From Mikania micrantha (lineage: Eukaryota; Streptophyta; Magnoliopsida; Asterales; Asteraceae), in NCBI GenBank assembly GCA_009363875.1, contig CM018680.1, positions 14,765,608 to 14,829,607 of the forward strand: a DNA stretch of 64,000 nt, in the 5' to 3' direction. A program made the position numbers and the translations under genes. The notes beneath the pieces are model-generated. The model did no database searches and was not told where the DNA came from. It worked only from the letters and a program-made list of their open reading frames with translations. Position 1 is the first letter of the stretch, and the number at the start of each line of letters is the position of its first letter. Shown piece by piece: positions 10,578 through 21,145 of this stretch.

Positions 10578-13076
10578 TCAATTGGGGGGGTCAAGGGAAA
10601 CCTCCTCCCTTGCAATTAACTCGTGACCACGATCACCAACATCCCATGGTCCTCCTCCCACAACTTCATGCACACCGACATCATCACTAGCCAAAACCAC
10701 ACCATCCACTTGATGGACTAACTCACCACCGGCCTTCATTGACTTTTCTATCTTCAAACAGATGCTCTCATCACCCACTCTAAAAGTGAGTTTTCCCTCA
10801 TACACATCTATGATGGCCTTAGCGGTGCGCAAGAATGGGCGCCCAAGAATGATGGGGACCACCGTGTCCGCCTCCATATCCATCACCACAAAATCCACGG
10901 GAAAAACAAACCTATCAACCTTGACTAACACATTCTTCAAAATCCCCCGTGGACACTTAACCGACCGATCCGCCAACGACAAGGTCATGCGTGTGGGGGA
11001 CAAGTCACCAAAGGCTAGCTTCTCGTATAAAGAATGTGGCATCAGATTGATGCTAGCCCCTGAATCCGCCAGAGCATACCTCCTTACATCATCTCCAAAC
11101 AAGCACGGGATAGTAAACATTCCCGGATCTGCAAGCTTTTCGGGAAGCTTGTTTAAGATCACCGCGGAACAACCCGCACTCAATGGTATGTTGGCAACTT
11201 CTCCCAAACGGTCCTTACCCTTCAACAACTCTTTCAGAAACTTCACATACTTGGGTATGTGCTGAAGGGCTTCAATAAACGGGAGATTGATCTTGAGTTG
11301 TCTAAACATGTCAAGAAAATGCCCGTATTCCTTAGCGTGCTTTTGATTAGTCAAGCGCGCCGGATAAGGAACACGGGTAAGATCAATCTCCGTGGTGGGC
11401 TTAAACATGACCGGCTTACCAACTGCCGGCTTCTCAATGGGAGACTCACTGTTAGGTGCGGTACTTGCTGGGACTAGCCTCATTTGCACCCTCCCAGGAG
11501 TCTCCATCTCAATTTCCTCATCCACCGGTTCCTCCTCATCCAAATCAACCGGTGGAATCACCCTCTCGCTCTCCTCAACTTCAACCAACACGAGTGGCAT
11601 GAACACCTCTCCTCTACCTCCTCCAGAACGGGTAGTGACCGCCTTAACGTGGGCGTTTGGGTTGGTTTGGGGCTGACCCGGGAACTGACCCTGAGGCCGT
11701 TCATCCAACCGTTTGGCAATGTCACCAACCGTTCGCTGTAAATCCAAGAACGCAGATTGCTGGTTCTTGAGGAGAACATCATGTTCATGTAGGATCTTTT
11801 GTGTAGTGGCATCCTTAGTCACTAACTGAGTCAATAACTCCTCTATCCTACCCAAACCACCACCAGCACCTGAAGTGCTACCAGAACTACCACTAGACTG
11901 CCCCTGGTTTTGATGATAACTATGATGGAAACCAGGGGGATTACCTGAAGATCTATAGGTTTGGTTCTGAGAATTTCCCAAACCGGGGTTATAAGACTGC
12001 CCAAACCTACCTTGCCCTCCTAGATAGTTAGCCTGCTCCTGGCTCACCAAACACTCAGAAGTGGCATGGCCACCTCTACAGATCTCACATCTGTCCACTC
12101 TCATCTTCAAGTCCCTAACATCCCTAGCTAAAGACTCAAGAGCAGCAGCAACACTAGTGTCTGTGTTCACATGGTGAACACCCCTCAGTGACGAGGAAGA
12201 ACTAGTAATAGGAGTTGAATTCCTATTTGAAGATCGCTGCTCATACTTGGCCTGAGCAAAACTCTCAAAAAGATCATTGCATTCAGCCACATCTCTCTTA
12301 CCCATGAGGTGGCCTCCTGCAGAAGTATCAAATCGGGCACGAGTCTCATATGTGAGCCCATTGTAGAATTTCTCTACAAGGGCCCAATCAGACAAACCAT
12401 GCTGGGAGCATCTGCTAAGCAAATTTTGGAACCTCTCCCAAGCAAGATAATAGGGCTCATCAGGGGCCATCCGGAATGAATGAATCTCATCCCTCAGGCG
12501 GGCGGCCTTAGCAGGTGGGAAGTACTTTTTAAGAAAAGCATCCCGAAGACTAGCCCAGGTTATGAAGGTACCTGGAGGATGAGAATCAAGCCATGTGGCT
12601 GCTCTTCCCGCAAGTGAGAAGGGAAAAAGTTGTAGAAAAATCGCATCATTAGTGGCACCTTGAAGATTGAAGGTATCACAGATACGAGTGAGCCTAGCAA
12701 GGTGTGCGGGAGCATCTTCATCATCACGACCATTTAACTGAGAATTATTAATCGCAGTCATGGTATATGAAGGAATCTGCCATGAATTTTCATTCGGGAT
12801 CGGTGGCAGTAAAATGGGGTTATTAAGCCCTGTGAACCCCGCAGTGGCTTGCTGATGAACGGTCCGACGCTCAGCCATTGGTGGAACAAAGTGAACACGT
12901 GGACTAGAATGAATGGAAGAAGTAGAAGGAGAAGATGGGGTGTGCTCAGAAGAATTAGCAGAAATGGGAGTAGAAGCGCTTACCTCGCTCGTAGAACCTT
13001 CAGAAAAGTCCCGCGAATCGCTCCTTGATGGCAAAGAAAGCTCAGGTGGCGGTCCGTGTGAGCGTAGGTGGGGCAT
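10578..13076 (-). CDS. Athila-type Gag-protease polyprotein, intact
   Basis: An 832-codon ORF with no stops. Order: a Ser-rich N-terminus (about 1-60); the Athila Gag core at about 110-285 (DAPAHLARLTRICDTFNLQG, LQLFPFSLAGRAATWLDS, FLKKYFPPAKAARLRDEI); a cysteine-bearing CEICRGGHATSEC knuckle near 330; a Gly/Gln-rich linker; then a retropepsin-like domain near 640-790 with active-site ADSGASINLMP and VVPIILGRPFLRTAKAIIDV. It would assemble particles and bind RNA, and the protease looks catalytically complete. The frame ends in stop at 10578 with no downstream pol. The ATG at 13076 lies about 145 bp inside the primer-binding site. Confidence 0.85.
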   Translation of the reverse strand: MPHLRSHGPPPELSLPSRSDSRDFSEGSTSEVSASTPISANSSEHTPSSPSTSSIHSSPRVHFVPPMAERRTVHQQATAGFTGLNNPILLPPIPNENSWQIPSYTMTAINNSQLNGRDDEDAPAHLARLTRICDTFNLQGATNDAIFLQLFPFSLAGRAATWLDSHPPGTFITWASLRDAFLKKYFPPAKAARLRDEIHSFRMAPDEPYYLAWERFQNLLSRCSQHGLSDWALVEKFYNGLTYETRARFDTSAGGHLMGKRDVAECNDLFESFAQAKYEQRSSNRNSTPITSSSSSLRGVHHVNTDTSVAAALESLARDVRDLKMRVDRCEICRGGHATSECLVSQEQANYLGGQGRFGQSYNPGLGNSQNQTYRSSGNPPGFHHSYHQNQGQSSGSSGSTSGAGGGLGRIEELLTQLVTKDATTQKILHEHDVLLKNQQSAFLDLQRTVGDIAKRLDERPQGQFPGQPQTNPNAHVKAVTTRSGGGRGEVFMPLVLVEVEESERVIPPVDLDEEEPVDEEIEMETPGRVQMRLVPASTAPNSESPIEKPAVGKPVMFKPTTEIDLTRVPYPARLTNQKHAKEYGHFLDMFRQLKINLPFIEALQHIPKYVKFLKELLKGKDRLGEVANIPLSAGCSAVILNKLPEKLADPGMFTIPCLFGDDVRRYALADSGASINLMPHSLYEKLAFGDLSPTRMTLSLADRSVKCPRGILKNVLVKVDRFVFPVDFVVMDMEADTVVPIILGRPFLRTAKAIIDVYEGKLTFRVGDESICLKIEKSMKAGGELVHQVDGVVLASDDVGVHEVVGGGPWDVGDRGHELIAREEVSLDPPN

Positions 13077-13221
13077 ACACTACCAAACCTGCAATCAAAT
13101 AAAAGCAAATCAAAAAGAAATAAAACAAAACAAAAGAAAAATAAACTAAAATTGAAAAGCAAAATAAACACAATTATGCACAGATAAGAACAAGAACTAG
13201 TAAGCGCAATCGACTAAGAAG

Positions 13222-13239
13222 TCCCCGGCAACGGCGCCA
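13222..13239 (-). promoter_or_regulatory. Primer-binding site complementary to tRNA-Asp
   Basis: The minus strand reads TGGCGCCGTTGCCGGGGA, complementary to the 3' end of plant tRNA-Asp as typically used by Athila elements. It sits 6 bp inside the 5' LTR edge at 13246. This fixes the minus orientation. Confidence 0.85.
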
Positions 13240-13245
13240 AAAACT

Positions 13246-14975
13246 TGATGTCGACGGAGCTTAGCTATAAAACTAACTAAAAACCGACTATAAACTAGAC
13301 ACAAAGTAATAAATCTAGACTCTCTAAAACCTAAGCTACCGACAGGCAAGTGTACCTATCGTATGCAGCAAGACAAAAGTAAGTCCGGATATCGAACCCA
13401 CAGACTTCTACAGACTGTACTAACTAGACTCAAAGACTTATCTATACAAAATTTATACTTAAATAAAAGAATATTAAGGAAGGGGGTTTTCTAACAAAAC
13501 TAATAATAACTTAAATAAACTGAAAGACAGACGAGAAAACAAAGACTAAACCAAAGAAGAAAAGAGACACTACCTAGGCTTGAATCATATACATGCTTGA
13601 CAAGGTTCTATCGGGGATGGAACTAATGTGATACCGGGATCTTATAATACTAAACTCAAAGGAAACCTAGAGCACCCTCGACCCTTCTCAAGGATAGTCA
13701 ACTAAGGGTCCTAAAAGCCGTTAAACCACCGGTTAAATGGATTCCCTTCACAGGTCATCCAACTATTTATGAAATATCCACTAGATTATCTACCTCACAG
13801 TACAATAATCTCAAAACACCTAAGAAATAACTGTTAAACACTCTACCTCACGGCGCGAAAGTTACAGTTCACTTAAATGCTAGGGATAACTTGGGTTTTC
13901 CTATTGGACTCGATAAACAAGGTAGACAAATTAGATTGATCTTCTCACAAAGTCTCTAACCTAGCAGTCTAAAAACCAAGACTTATCGACAACTTCTCAC
14001 CTCACGGCTATTGAAGCAAGTTGCACATCTTAATCGTCTAAATCATAACAAAACATTCCTATGAATCACTCGGCCTAAGCAACTCATCCACTAATCAAAA
14101 ACACACAGTAATTGATTCTAGCATGCACCTATTTCGCGACAGACAATCGCCAAGATACATGAGGAACATAATATCAATCATTCAACAATCACAAATACAC
14201 ATCCACATCCAATATTCAAAACCAAATCAATAAATCATAAATCCATCACATTATGATGTTCCAACACCGAATCAAACCAAAGTCAAACATGCATAATCAT
14301 CTAACCTAGATAGTTCTAAGAGTTTAGCCACTAAACATCATATGAAAACAAACCATAATCTGTTTAAAGAAAGGAAACATGAGAAACAAGAGAAACAAAG
14401 TAAACCGATCACGTTACACCCTTCGGATCACTCGTCTAGGGCTTCCCGATGATCAAAATCAACTCAAATCTCGTTCTCTAGCCTCTGATCGCCTCCTAGG
14501 TTGTCTCTGGTCGTCCAACAACGAATACCCTAGCCTCCAGCCGTTTCAGAAAACATAAACTCGAAATTCTGAACTTTTAACACTGTCGCGTAGCGCGACA
14601 TGTATCTCCATGCCCGTCGCGTAGCGCGACGGGTCTTGCTACCCGAAAAAATAGTCGGGTCAAACCGCAATCATTAAACAGGGGCAAAACAGACTTTTCC
14701 ACCTGTCGCGCTACGCGACAGGGTTTTTTTTGATGATGTCGCGATACGCGACAAGGTTAATTTCCAGCTTTTGACTTCTTTTGTCTTCGGGTCTGTTCTC
14801 ATCCAACCGGGAGCTCGTTTTCTTGATCTTTTCCACCAAATACACATGTTTATGACCTGCAAGCATCAAATTATAGAAATGTGAAGAACCAGCATAAATC
14901 GACTCTAAAAACCAATAAACTGTACAGAAAACTCAATGAAAACAAATAGAAAAACAGATGTGTTGCAACACATCA
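13246..14975 (-). repeat. 5' LTR of the Athila-type TR-GAG element
   Basis: The upstream LTR for the minus-strand element: its inner edge (13246) abuts the tRNA-Asp primer-binding site. It carries four GTCGCG dyads at 14585-14752. Confidence 0.9.
14585..14752. repeat. Four GTCGCG dyads in the 5' LTR
   Basis: Copies at 14585-14599, 14616-14630, 14705-14719 and 14738-14752 with cores TAG, TAG, CTA and ATA. All four match the 3' LTR set, so the arrangement predates the insertion. Confidence 0.9.
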
Positions 14976-14980
14976 ATCAC
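14976..14980. repeat. Target-site duplication ATCAC, right copy
   Basis: Exact match to 6984-6988; directly follows the CATCA end of the element. Confidence 0.8.
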
Positions 14981-16795
14981 ATCGTACAATATCGAATTGT
15001 ATGAATTCGATTCGAAGGTTCTCGATGGAAAACTGTTTTGGGGGTTTTGTCTTAAACGAACCTGAAAAGGAAATTAATTGGTTCCTTAAGTTTCAGAAGG
15101 TGTCGATTATGGTTAAAGTTCTATCAATTTTATATAAAAGCATCGAATTGTTAGGTTTTGTGTTTTAGGGTTCTTCATGAAAAACGTTTTTGCGGATTTG
15201 ATTCAAAAGAGTTTTGTAGTCGAATTAATCTTGTTAATGAGTTTCGAAATGCTTCTTATAACAGAACCCTCATGTTAATTTCAAAGCTTAACATCTAATT
15301 CAAGGAGGTTGAATCCAAGGGTTCTTAACCGTAATAAATTTGGGGTTTTCTAAGCAACCGAAGTTTAAAATTCAATTAAGTTACACCATTGGTTGCGGAT
15401 TAACTTGGTGATGAAAAGCCCTATGGTCTTGGGTTCGATTGAGTACGAATTGAGGTTCAATTGGGAACCAATTGTGTCGGGTTAATAAAACCAAAGGGGA
15501 GCCGGCTCTCTGGTTATTTTAAAACGTTTAATCCGGTTTCTATTAGCAAATGTGAAGTAGAGGAACTGGTTGGAACTAGGGAACTTGTTTGGGAGGTCAT
15601 GGGTTCGACCCCATGCCTCACCAATTTTTGAATTTAAAACTTATTTTAGCAATTCTATCATAACTTGTTCGTTATAACTCCGATTTAACTCATTCGAATT
15701 GCGTTGGAACCAGACTTTCATCCCGAACTAATTGGAATGATAAAATTTATATTTTAATCCGAAAACAAAATCGCGTATAATTACGGTTATTTAAATAAAA
15801 TCAAATATGATTTTATTTAAACGATTTCAAAGACACGCGTATATACGTATGCGTATTCCTAACACTCTAACATACGTGTGTTGACACATATGTGATTTCA
15901 AGCACAAAACGACTATCCGAATAACACTAGGTTATTGTTTAAACACAGATCCTTCGTAAGAGGATTATCTACGCGAGTTCACATATTTGATCATTCTGCA
16001 ACAATCAAAGGTGCGTACACGGCCCCTTTCTTATTTTAAACTGTTTTGGGGGAGAAAACATGTGCAACAAACTCTTTTTAGATACATATCACTTGCATGA
16101 GTTAGCTGTTTACATTATGTGACAACATAGCAATTGAAAGTCCTTACACACCTCGAACCGTTTAGCAAAGCGTGGTAGTTGGAAATAGATCTATTAGGTT
16201 TGACAAACCTCACCTGGTAGATGGGATCTACGCAGGTGTTTGACTGACCAAACACATTTTACTATTGTTGTGCTAGACAATAGTGGCAAGGCAAAAACAT
16301 GCTATAGCATGGCAATTCGTCAGCTTCGGTGTCGACCACTTATGTAAATAGTTTATATGACTAGCTATCATGACTGTGCATGTGTGATTATGTTATCTAC
16401 AACTTGATATTCAAACTGTTGTTTTAAACATTGTGAATGCTTAAAACCTGTGTTATGCACCAACCTTTGTGTTGACTTGATTTACATGTTTTCTCAGGAC
16501 GCTAAGGCGCGCAATAAAGACTGGCATAGACTAGGAGATAGAGTCGCATGCATGTTTATCATTTATTGTTTAAATTACACATTTGAGGATTTTGTTTTGT
16601 AATTTACATTTTACAACTGTTATTGGTTTTATAACGCTTCCGCAAATTTTTGAAAACTCTGATGTTATGTTTTAAAGACCAAAGTATGTTTTGAAATTCA
16701 TATAGAGGTCTTCGTTATGTCTAATGATCTGAGATCCTGGTTTGTCACGTTCCCAAACGGTATGATTCCGTTAGTTGGAAATTGGGGGTGTGACA
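14981..16795 (+). repeat. Right part of the solo LTR
   Basis: Continues the LTR begun at 5768-6988. No ORF of note. A T-arm-like stretch with GGGTTCGACCCC occurs at 15602-15613. The LTR ends in GGGGTGTGACA at 16795. Confidence 0.6.
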
Positions 16796-16800
16796 AGTCT
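16796..16800. repeat. Target-site duplication AGTCT, right copy
   Basis: Five bases directly after the GTGTGACA end of the solo LTR, matched exactly at 5763-5767. Confidence 0.65.
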
Positions 16801-16910
16801 GCTACCCTCAAGCAACCTTTTCAAATCTCTTACCAATTCCTACAATAAGGAATGGAAAAATGCAATAAATAAGCATCCATACGGTCAGCACAAACACATC
16901 AAAAGCAAAA

Positions 16911-18888
16911 TTAAAAGACAGAGATTACCTCCAACATAGATATGTCAATCTTGTAACTCTTTATATCACCTCGCTGCTCCCGCAACTCACCAACACACCG
17001 GTCCACCTCGGCCCCAAGTTCCGCCACACGCCGCTCAAACGCAGCAGCTTTATCATTCGCCATACAAAGAGATTCCTTAAAATTCTTAGACTCAACACGA
17101 AGAGCATCAACATCCAAAAACTCTTCAAGAAGATGTTTTTATCCTCCAAAGCTTTAACAAGCTCATCCTCAACAGTGGCTATCATTTGCTGAAATTTCAT
17201 TGCACCATATGATCGATGCTGCAGGCGCATAACAATCTCTAAACCAAGGTCCCGATGAGACTCCAAAGATAAAGTAAACTGGTGAGCCAAAGAAAGAGAA
17301 TCCAAATCCCTGTGACAAGTTTCAGCAACATACGCAGAAGTAAACACATTTTTGGAAGTAGGCAGTATTGGAGGAACAACAGACCCCGCACCAATGGGAA
17401 CCACAGCCACAGACACCGCCTCCCTAAGAACAGCCGAGACATGTACTTCCAAACATACAGAAGTAAAAGGAACACTCACACCACTGGGGGAAATGACCAC
17501 GTTTGGATCATACAACTCTCGGACAGGAGAATTTGGCAATAAAGCATCATTGGAATCCATCACTTGCTTACCCTTCTTTCTGCGTAAAGAAGAAGCCTCC
17601 TCAAGTTCATCATCCTCATCAATCACAGTTGTCGACGAACAAACTTATTTTCTCTTAGCGTTAACGGGGGTAGTATCAGCAGACACCTCCGGCAAGGACA
17701 CAGTAGATCGCTGCCCACTACTACGCAGTCGAAGTTTTAAGGGAGGGTGTGAAGATGGCTCCACATATTTTGAACTAGAACAGGCAACACGCCCCCTTTT
17801 TTCCAGAAGGGCAGCCAAGGGCAGTTCATCATCATCTGGCCTGGAAATCTCCTCGGCAGACCCAGAATGAGAAACAGGCAACAACTCCATCGTTGGCGGT
17901 GTTGGGGGAGGAATAGAAGACTCAATGGATGCAAACTCCATACCACGATTTGCTTTCTTCAAAATCTTGAGCAAATTCATTTCTGTACATAAATAAACAA
18001 GACAGAAGTTAAAAACACATACAACAATGAACACCAAAAAACCATGCATCAAAAACAAAGACCTTCGCCCTCTTCCATCACCGCATGCCAAAACTCAGGC
18101 TCATCCCACAGAACACCAGCCATTACAAGCACCGGTTCATGAAAAATAATCACAAGAGTAGGATTCTCAACCAACAACCGAAACAAAGGAACATCACAAT
18201 CATGAAGGGGCGGTGCCTCATCCATTACAGGATTCGCATGTTACGAAGTGTCAAATGAGCAGGCAAAAAGTTGTTATTAACAAAGAAAAAACGAAGTTTC
18301 CAGTCTCGAAGACTCTGCAAAACCCTACTCACACAACATGGAAAATTTTGGGGTCGCCGCTTCTTGAAAGTGAACCAGTCGCCATCAACCCGGAACTGGT
18401 AGAAACGGTGAAATAAGGGAATATTAGGCTCACCCCCCATCGCCCTACATGCAATCACAAAGTGCATCACACGAAGAAGCCCTAGCGGATGCACTTGAGA
18501 GAAATGGACTTCAAAGAATCAGAGGACCGAAAACAAGAACGGAGAGGGGGTATCGCACACTACGGAATTTAAAAACTTGTGTCAAGATAGTAACCCTATC
18601 ACTACACGCAGAAACTTCATCGCCGGGATGTGGCAACCGAGGATGAACAGAAGCCGAAATTTGATACAACCGGCAGAAACTCTGTAACTCCCCTTGCGAT
18701 AGCAACGACGATGCCGAACTAAACCCTCGTCTATCCATAGATAAAGAAAATAACACGAAAAAGCAAGAAAACTTACTCAACAATGGCAGTGGAACAAAAG
18801 AAAGAGGAACCGAGCGGGAAGAAGAAGAAGAAGAAAGAGGAGAAAGAAAGGAAATGATGGTAACTTTCAAATCAATGTAGCGGTACAC
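16911..18888 (-). pseudogene. N-terminal part of the Tat antisense ORF (PF04195-like gypsy-type protein), broken
   Basis: Read on the minus strand from about 18740: MDRRGFSSASSLLSQGELQS, SVHPRLPHPGDEVSACSD and VFKFRSVRYPLSVLV, then, after a frame change, HPLGLLRVMHFVIACRAMGG and DWKLRFFFVNNNFLPAHL. These are the conserved blocks of the plant gypsy-type transposon domain. Downstream are an acidic, Pro-rich stretch (SSIPPPTPPTMELLP), DDDELPLAALLEKRGRV, a stop near 17645, and a long helical region to LEV at 16930, where GTAATC may be a donor. The C-terminal exon is at 5343-5759. Multiple breaks make it a pseudogene. Confidence 0.65.
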
Positions 18889-19121
18889 GTGGCTTCACCC
18901 CAACCACATAAATTACATTAAGAATACCAAATTTACCCTATTAGGGGACCCACATTTATTCAACCGGCGGGAACTGCCAAAAACACCCAGTTCAAAAAAA
19001 AAAGAAAAAAGAGCAAGAGAAAAAGAAGGGAGAGAAAAGGAGAAGGAAAATGGTAAAAAGTAGCATATTACGAACGGACCTTTCAAGTTCAGAAGGTGAC
19101 CCCTAAAGAGATGCACCAACT

Positions 19122-19134
19122 AAACCGGGGGACT
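19122..19134 (+). promoter_or_regulatory. Polypurine tract of the Tat element
   Basis: AAACCGGGGGACT directly precedes TGATGACAGC, the presumed 3' LTR start. Its position after the antisense ORF is right for Tat. Confidence 0.55.
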
Positions 19135-19690
19135 TGATGACAGCACATAGGATTGCCACCATAATAAAAGAGGCATGGCTGCATCAAAATGCATATAATC
19201 ATGAACTGAATGAGAATTAAATAAAGCTCATATGGTAATTAATGAAAAGGCATGGCTCCCAATTAATGAAGGGAAAGCCAGCCGCACATAAGTCAGGATG
19301 ACTGATGAGTTGACGGAAGGTCCTTACCCTGTGGACAACAAACGGAAAAACCGGGGAAATGAGCTATAAATGAGGAAGATAAGAGAACCGGAAGATTCAT
19401 TCAATAAGATCCAACTACTTATCATACACGCTTTAAAGAGAGTACTCGTTTCCAGGGAGAGTGAAAGGTCCTTACGCTCGAATGGGGACCAGAGCTCTCT
19501 TAGATTTGATCCTGAATTCCTCTACTTGCTTGTAACACTTTGTAAAGAGCCTTCCCTTGTAATCCCAAATACATTCTTATATAAAAGTGGTCAGCGTATG
19601 TAATACCCTGGGTTAGTGAATGAGATTATCATTTATACATTGCTCGTGTTGTTCATAATCAAATACGCTATAATTTGGTTCATCAAATAC
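19135..19690 (+). repeat. Probable 3' LTR of the Tat element
   Basis: Starts TGATGACAGC after the purine tract. It contains a TATA-like CTATAAATGA at 19364-19373 and a transcribed-looking pyrimidine-balanced stretch after it. The right end could not be fixed because the 5' LTR is outside the window; it lies somewhere between 19.6 and 19.75 kb. Confidence 0.5.
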
Positions 19691-20461
19691 TAAGTCTTTA
19701 CATTTACATAAACATTAGGGTCAGGTGTGCTCAGTGTTATCGATAGCGGCTATAACACTCTCTATGGCGCGCTACAACGCGTTGTGGGGAAGACCCGCTA
19801 TTAGGGTTTTGCATTCTAAAAGTGTGTAGTAGTGGGATCGCCTTTTTTAACTAATATGTCTTTATATACGATCGATAACATCGTTTTCCCTAATAATCGA
19901 CGCAGAGGAGGAAGGGCGACAGTAGACGAGAATCAGGCGGAGAGAAGGGTGACGGAACCTAGACGATCAACGGAAGCTGACGACGGTGATGGAAGCTGAT
20001 GGAAACAGAAGTTGACGAATGACTCAATTGAACTCCAATACCCAATTGCATTAAAGCTTTGTATTATTACTTATTTGGAGACTTTGGATGATGGTTAAAC
20101 ATGTTAAACTTGTATTCATGTATGCTTTTAAATTTAGTTATATATAGACTATTGATTTTGCATTCTTTTATACGTATTATATCAAAAGGTATGATACTTT
20201 CACCAACTATACATATAGTTGACCAAATTTACTTATATATGTAACTAGTCTAGATGAAGATTTGGTGAAGACATAGAATTTGTTTTAATGAACCTAGTTT
20301 AAAACTAAAACAATGTTTAATTATTTTATTTTGTAAGTTTGAATTTGGATTAATGTAATGTTTGGTTGAATGTTTAAATGAATATTTGAATTTATTACGC
20401 TCATAAGCTATTGAACAATCAAAAATCACGCTCGACTTATTCCGGAGTTGGTTGGAGTGTG
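19691..20461. other. Intergenic sequence, nothing recognised
   Basis: No gene, LTR terminus or RNA gene was recognised. A purine-rich stretch at 19900-20030 has no coding signal. Confidence 0.5.
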
Positions 20462-21145
20462 ACAAATAACTCTCTTAAACTTTTACAACTTTAAATTTAT
20501 TGATTATCAACTTCCTTTAAGTAACTTATAGAAAAACCAGTCCGAAAGTCGATTCATCAAGTCCGACTTTAGGGGCTTTTTTTTGCGTAGAACCAGACCA
20601 ATCTGGAGTCATTTTCCGGTTCAGTTTTTAAAGCATTTGTTAGGAATGATTTTATTCAAGTGGGTTCCACAAATAAACATTATTTTTATTTTTTTAACTA
20701 AGGGTAAGGGTGTTCATTGGATCGGATAACGGTTTATTCGGGTTATTGGGATCGGGTTGTTCGGATTTGAAAATTTCCTATCCGATCCGAATCTATCCGA
20801 ATAACCCAAATAACTCTCTTAAATTTTATTGAAAATCAACTTCCTTAAGTAACTTATCGAAAATCAACTTCCGATCCGTAGTCAGTTTGAGTGTTACAAA
20901 TAACTCTCTTAAACTTTACAACAACCGTAAATTTATTGAAAATCAACTTCCTTAAGTAATTTATGTAGAAAAACCAATAAGAAAGTCGATTCACAAAGTC
21001 CAACTGCGTGTCCAATGTTAGGGCCTTTTTTTTGCTGCATAGAACCGGACCAATATGGAGTCATGTTCTGGTTTGGTTTTTAAAGCATTTGTTAGGAATA
21101 ATTTTATTCAAGTGGGTTCCACAAATAAACGTTATTTTTAATTAA
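20462..21145. repeat. Imperfect direct duplication with a third partial copy
   Basis: The segment 20462-20690 (ACAAATAACTCTC to CCACAAATAAAC) recurs at 20893-21140 in the same order with point changes and small indels. A short third copy lies at 20807-20880. Between copies, 20702-20800 begins AAGGGTGTTCA and is rich in CCGAA/TTCGG, like the MITE at 55.7 kb. Confidence 0.75.

Larger units (their letters stand above)
6989..14975 (-). mobile_element. Athila-type terminal-repeat element with gag-protease only (TR-GAG), recent
   Basis: LTRs of 1735 and 1730 bp bound a 4.5-kb interior. Ends are TGATGTCGACGG and CAACACATCA, and ATCAC flanks both sides (6984-6988, 14976-14980). In minus orientation the order is 5' LTR (13246-14975), primer-binding site, an 832-codon gag-protease, noncoding spacer, polypurine tract and 3' LTR (6989-8723). 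No RT, RNase H or integrase is present, so it must use another element's polymerase. By eye the LTRs differ by four substitutions and three small indels, pointing to a recent insertion. Confidence 0.85.
5768..16795 (+). mobile_element. Solo LTR (about 3.0 kb) of a Ty3/gypsy-like element, split by a nested element
   Basis: The left end reads TGTGACAATCCGAC and the right end GGGGTGTGACA, giving matching TGTGACA termini. AGTCT flanks both sides (5763-5767 and 16796-16800). Minus the inner element and one ATCAC copy, 3,036 bp remain. No gag or pol and no second LTR copy is present, so the simplest reading is a solo LTR left by LTR-LTR recombination. The outer LTR pieces are 5768-6988 and 14981-16795. 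The family (perhaps chromovirus) was not determined. Confidence 0.65.
1..19690 (+). mobile_element. Tat-lineage Ty3/gypsy LTR retrotransposon, decayed, open at the left edge
   Basis: The domain order gag, aspartic protease, reverse transcriptase, RNase H, a second RNase H, integrase, then an antisense ORF and a 3' LTR is that of the plant Tat (Ogre/Retand) group. The second RNase H (about 3.1-3.4 kb) and the antisense PF04195-like ORF are the lineage markers. The 5' LTR lies left of the window, so no TSD can be checked. Coding frames are broken by stops and frameshifts. The element is interrupted from 5768 to 16800 by a nested insertion. The right boundary is an estimate. Confidence 0.8.

Noticed and set aside
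10762..11741. Plus-strand frames of 72-167 codons opposite the gag-protease
   Set aside because: Shadows of the intact 832-codon minus-strand ORF.
15560..15625. Possible tRNA gene (GGGTTCGACCCC T-arm, CCTCACCA end)
   Set aside because: No acceptor, D-arm or anticodon-arm pairing could be made; it lies in an LTR.
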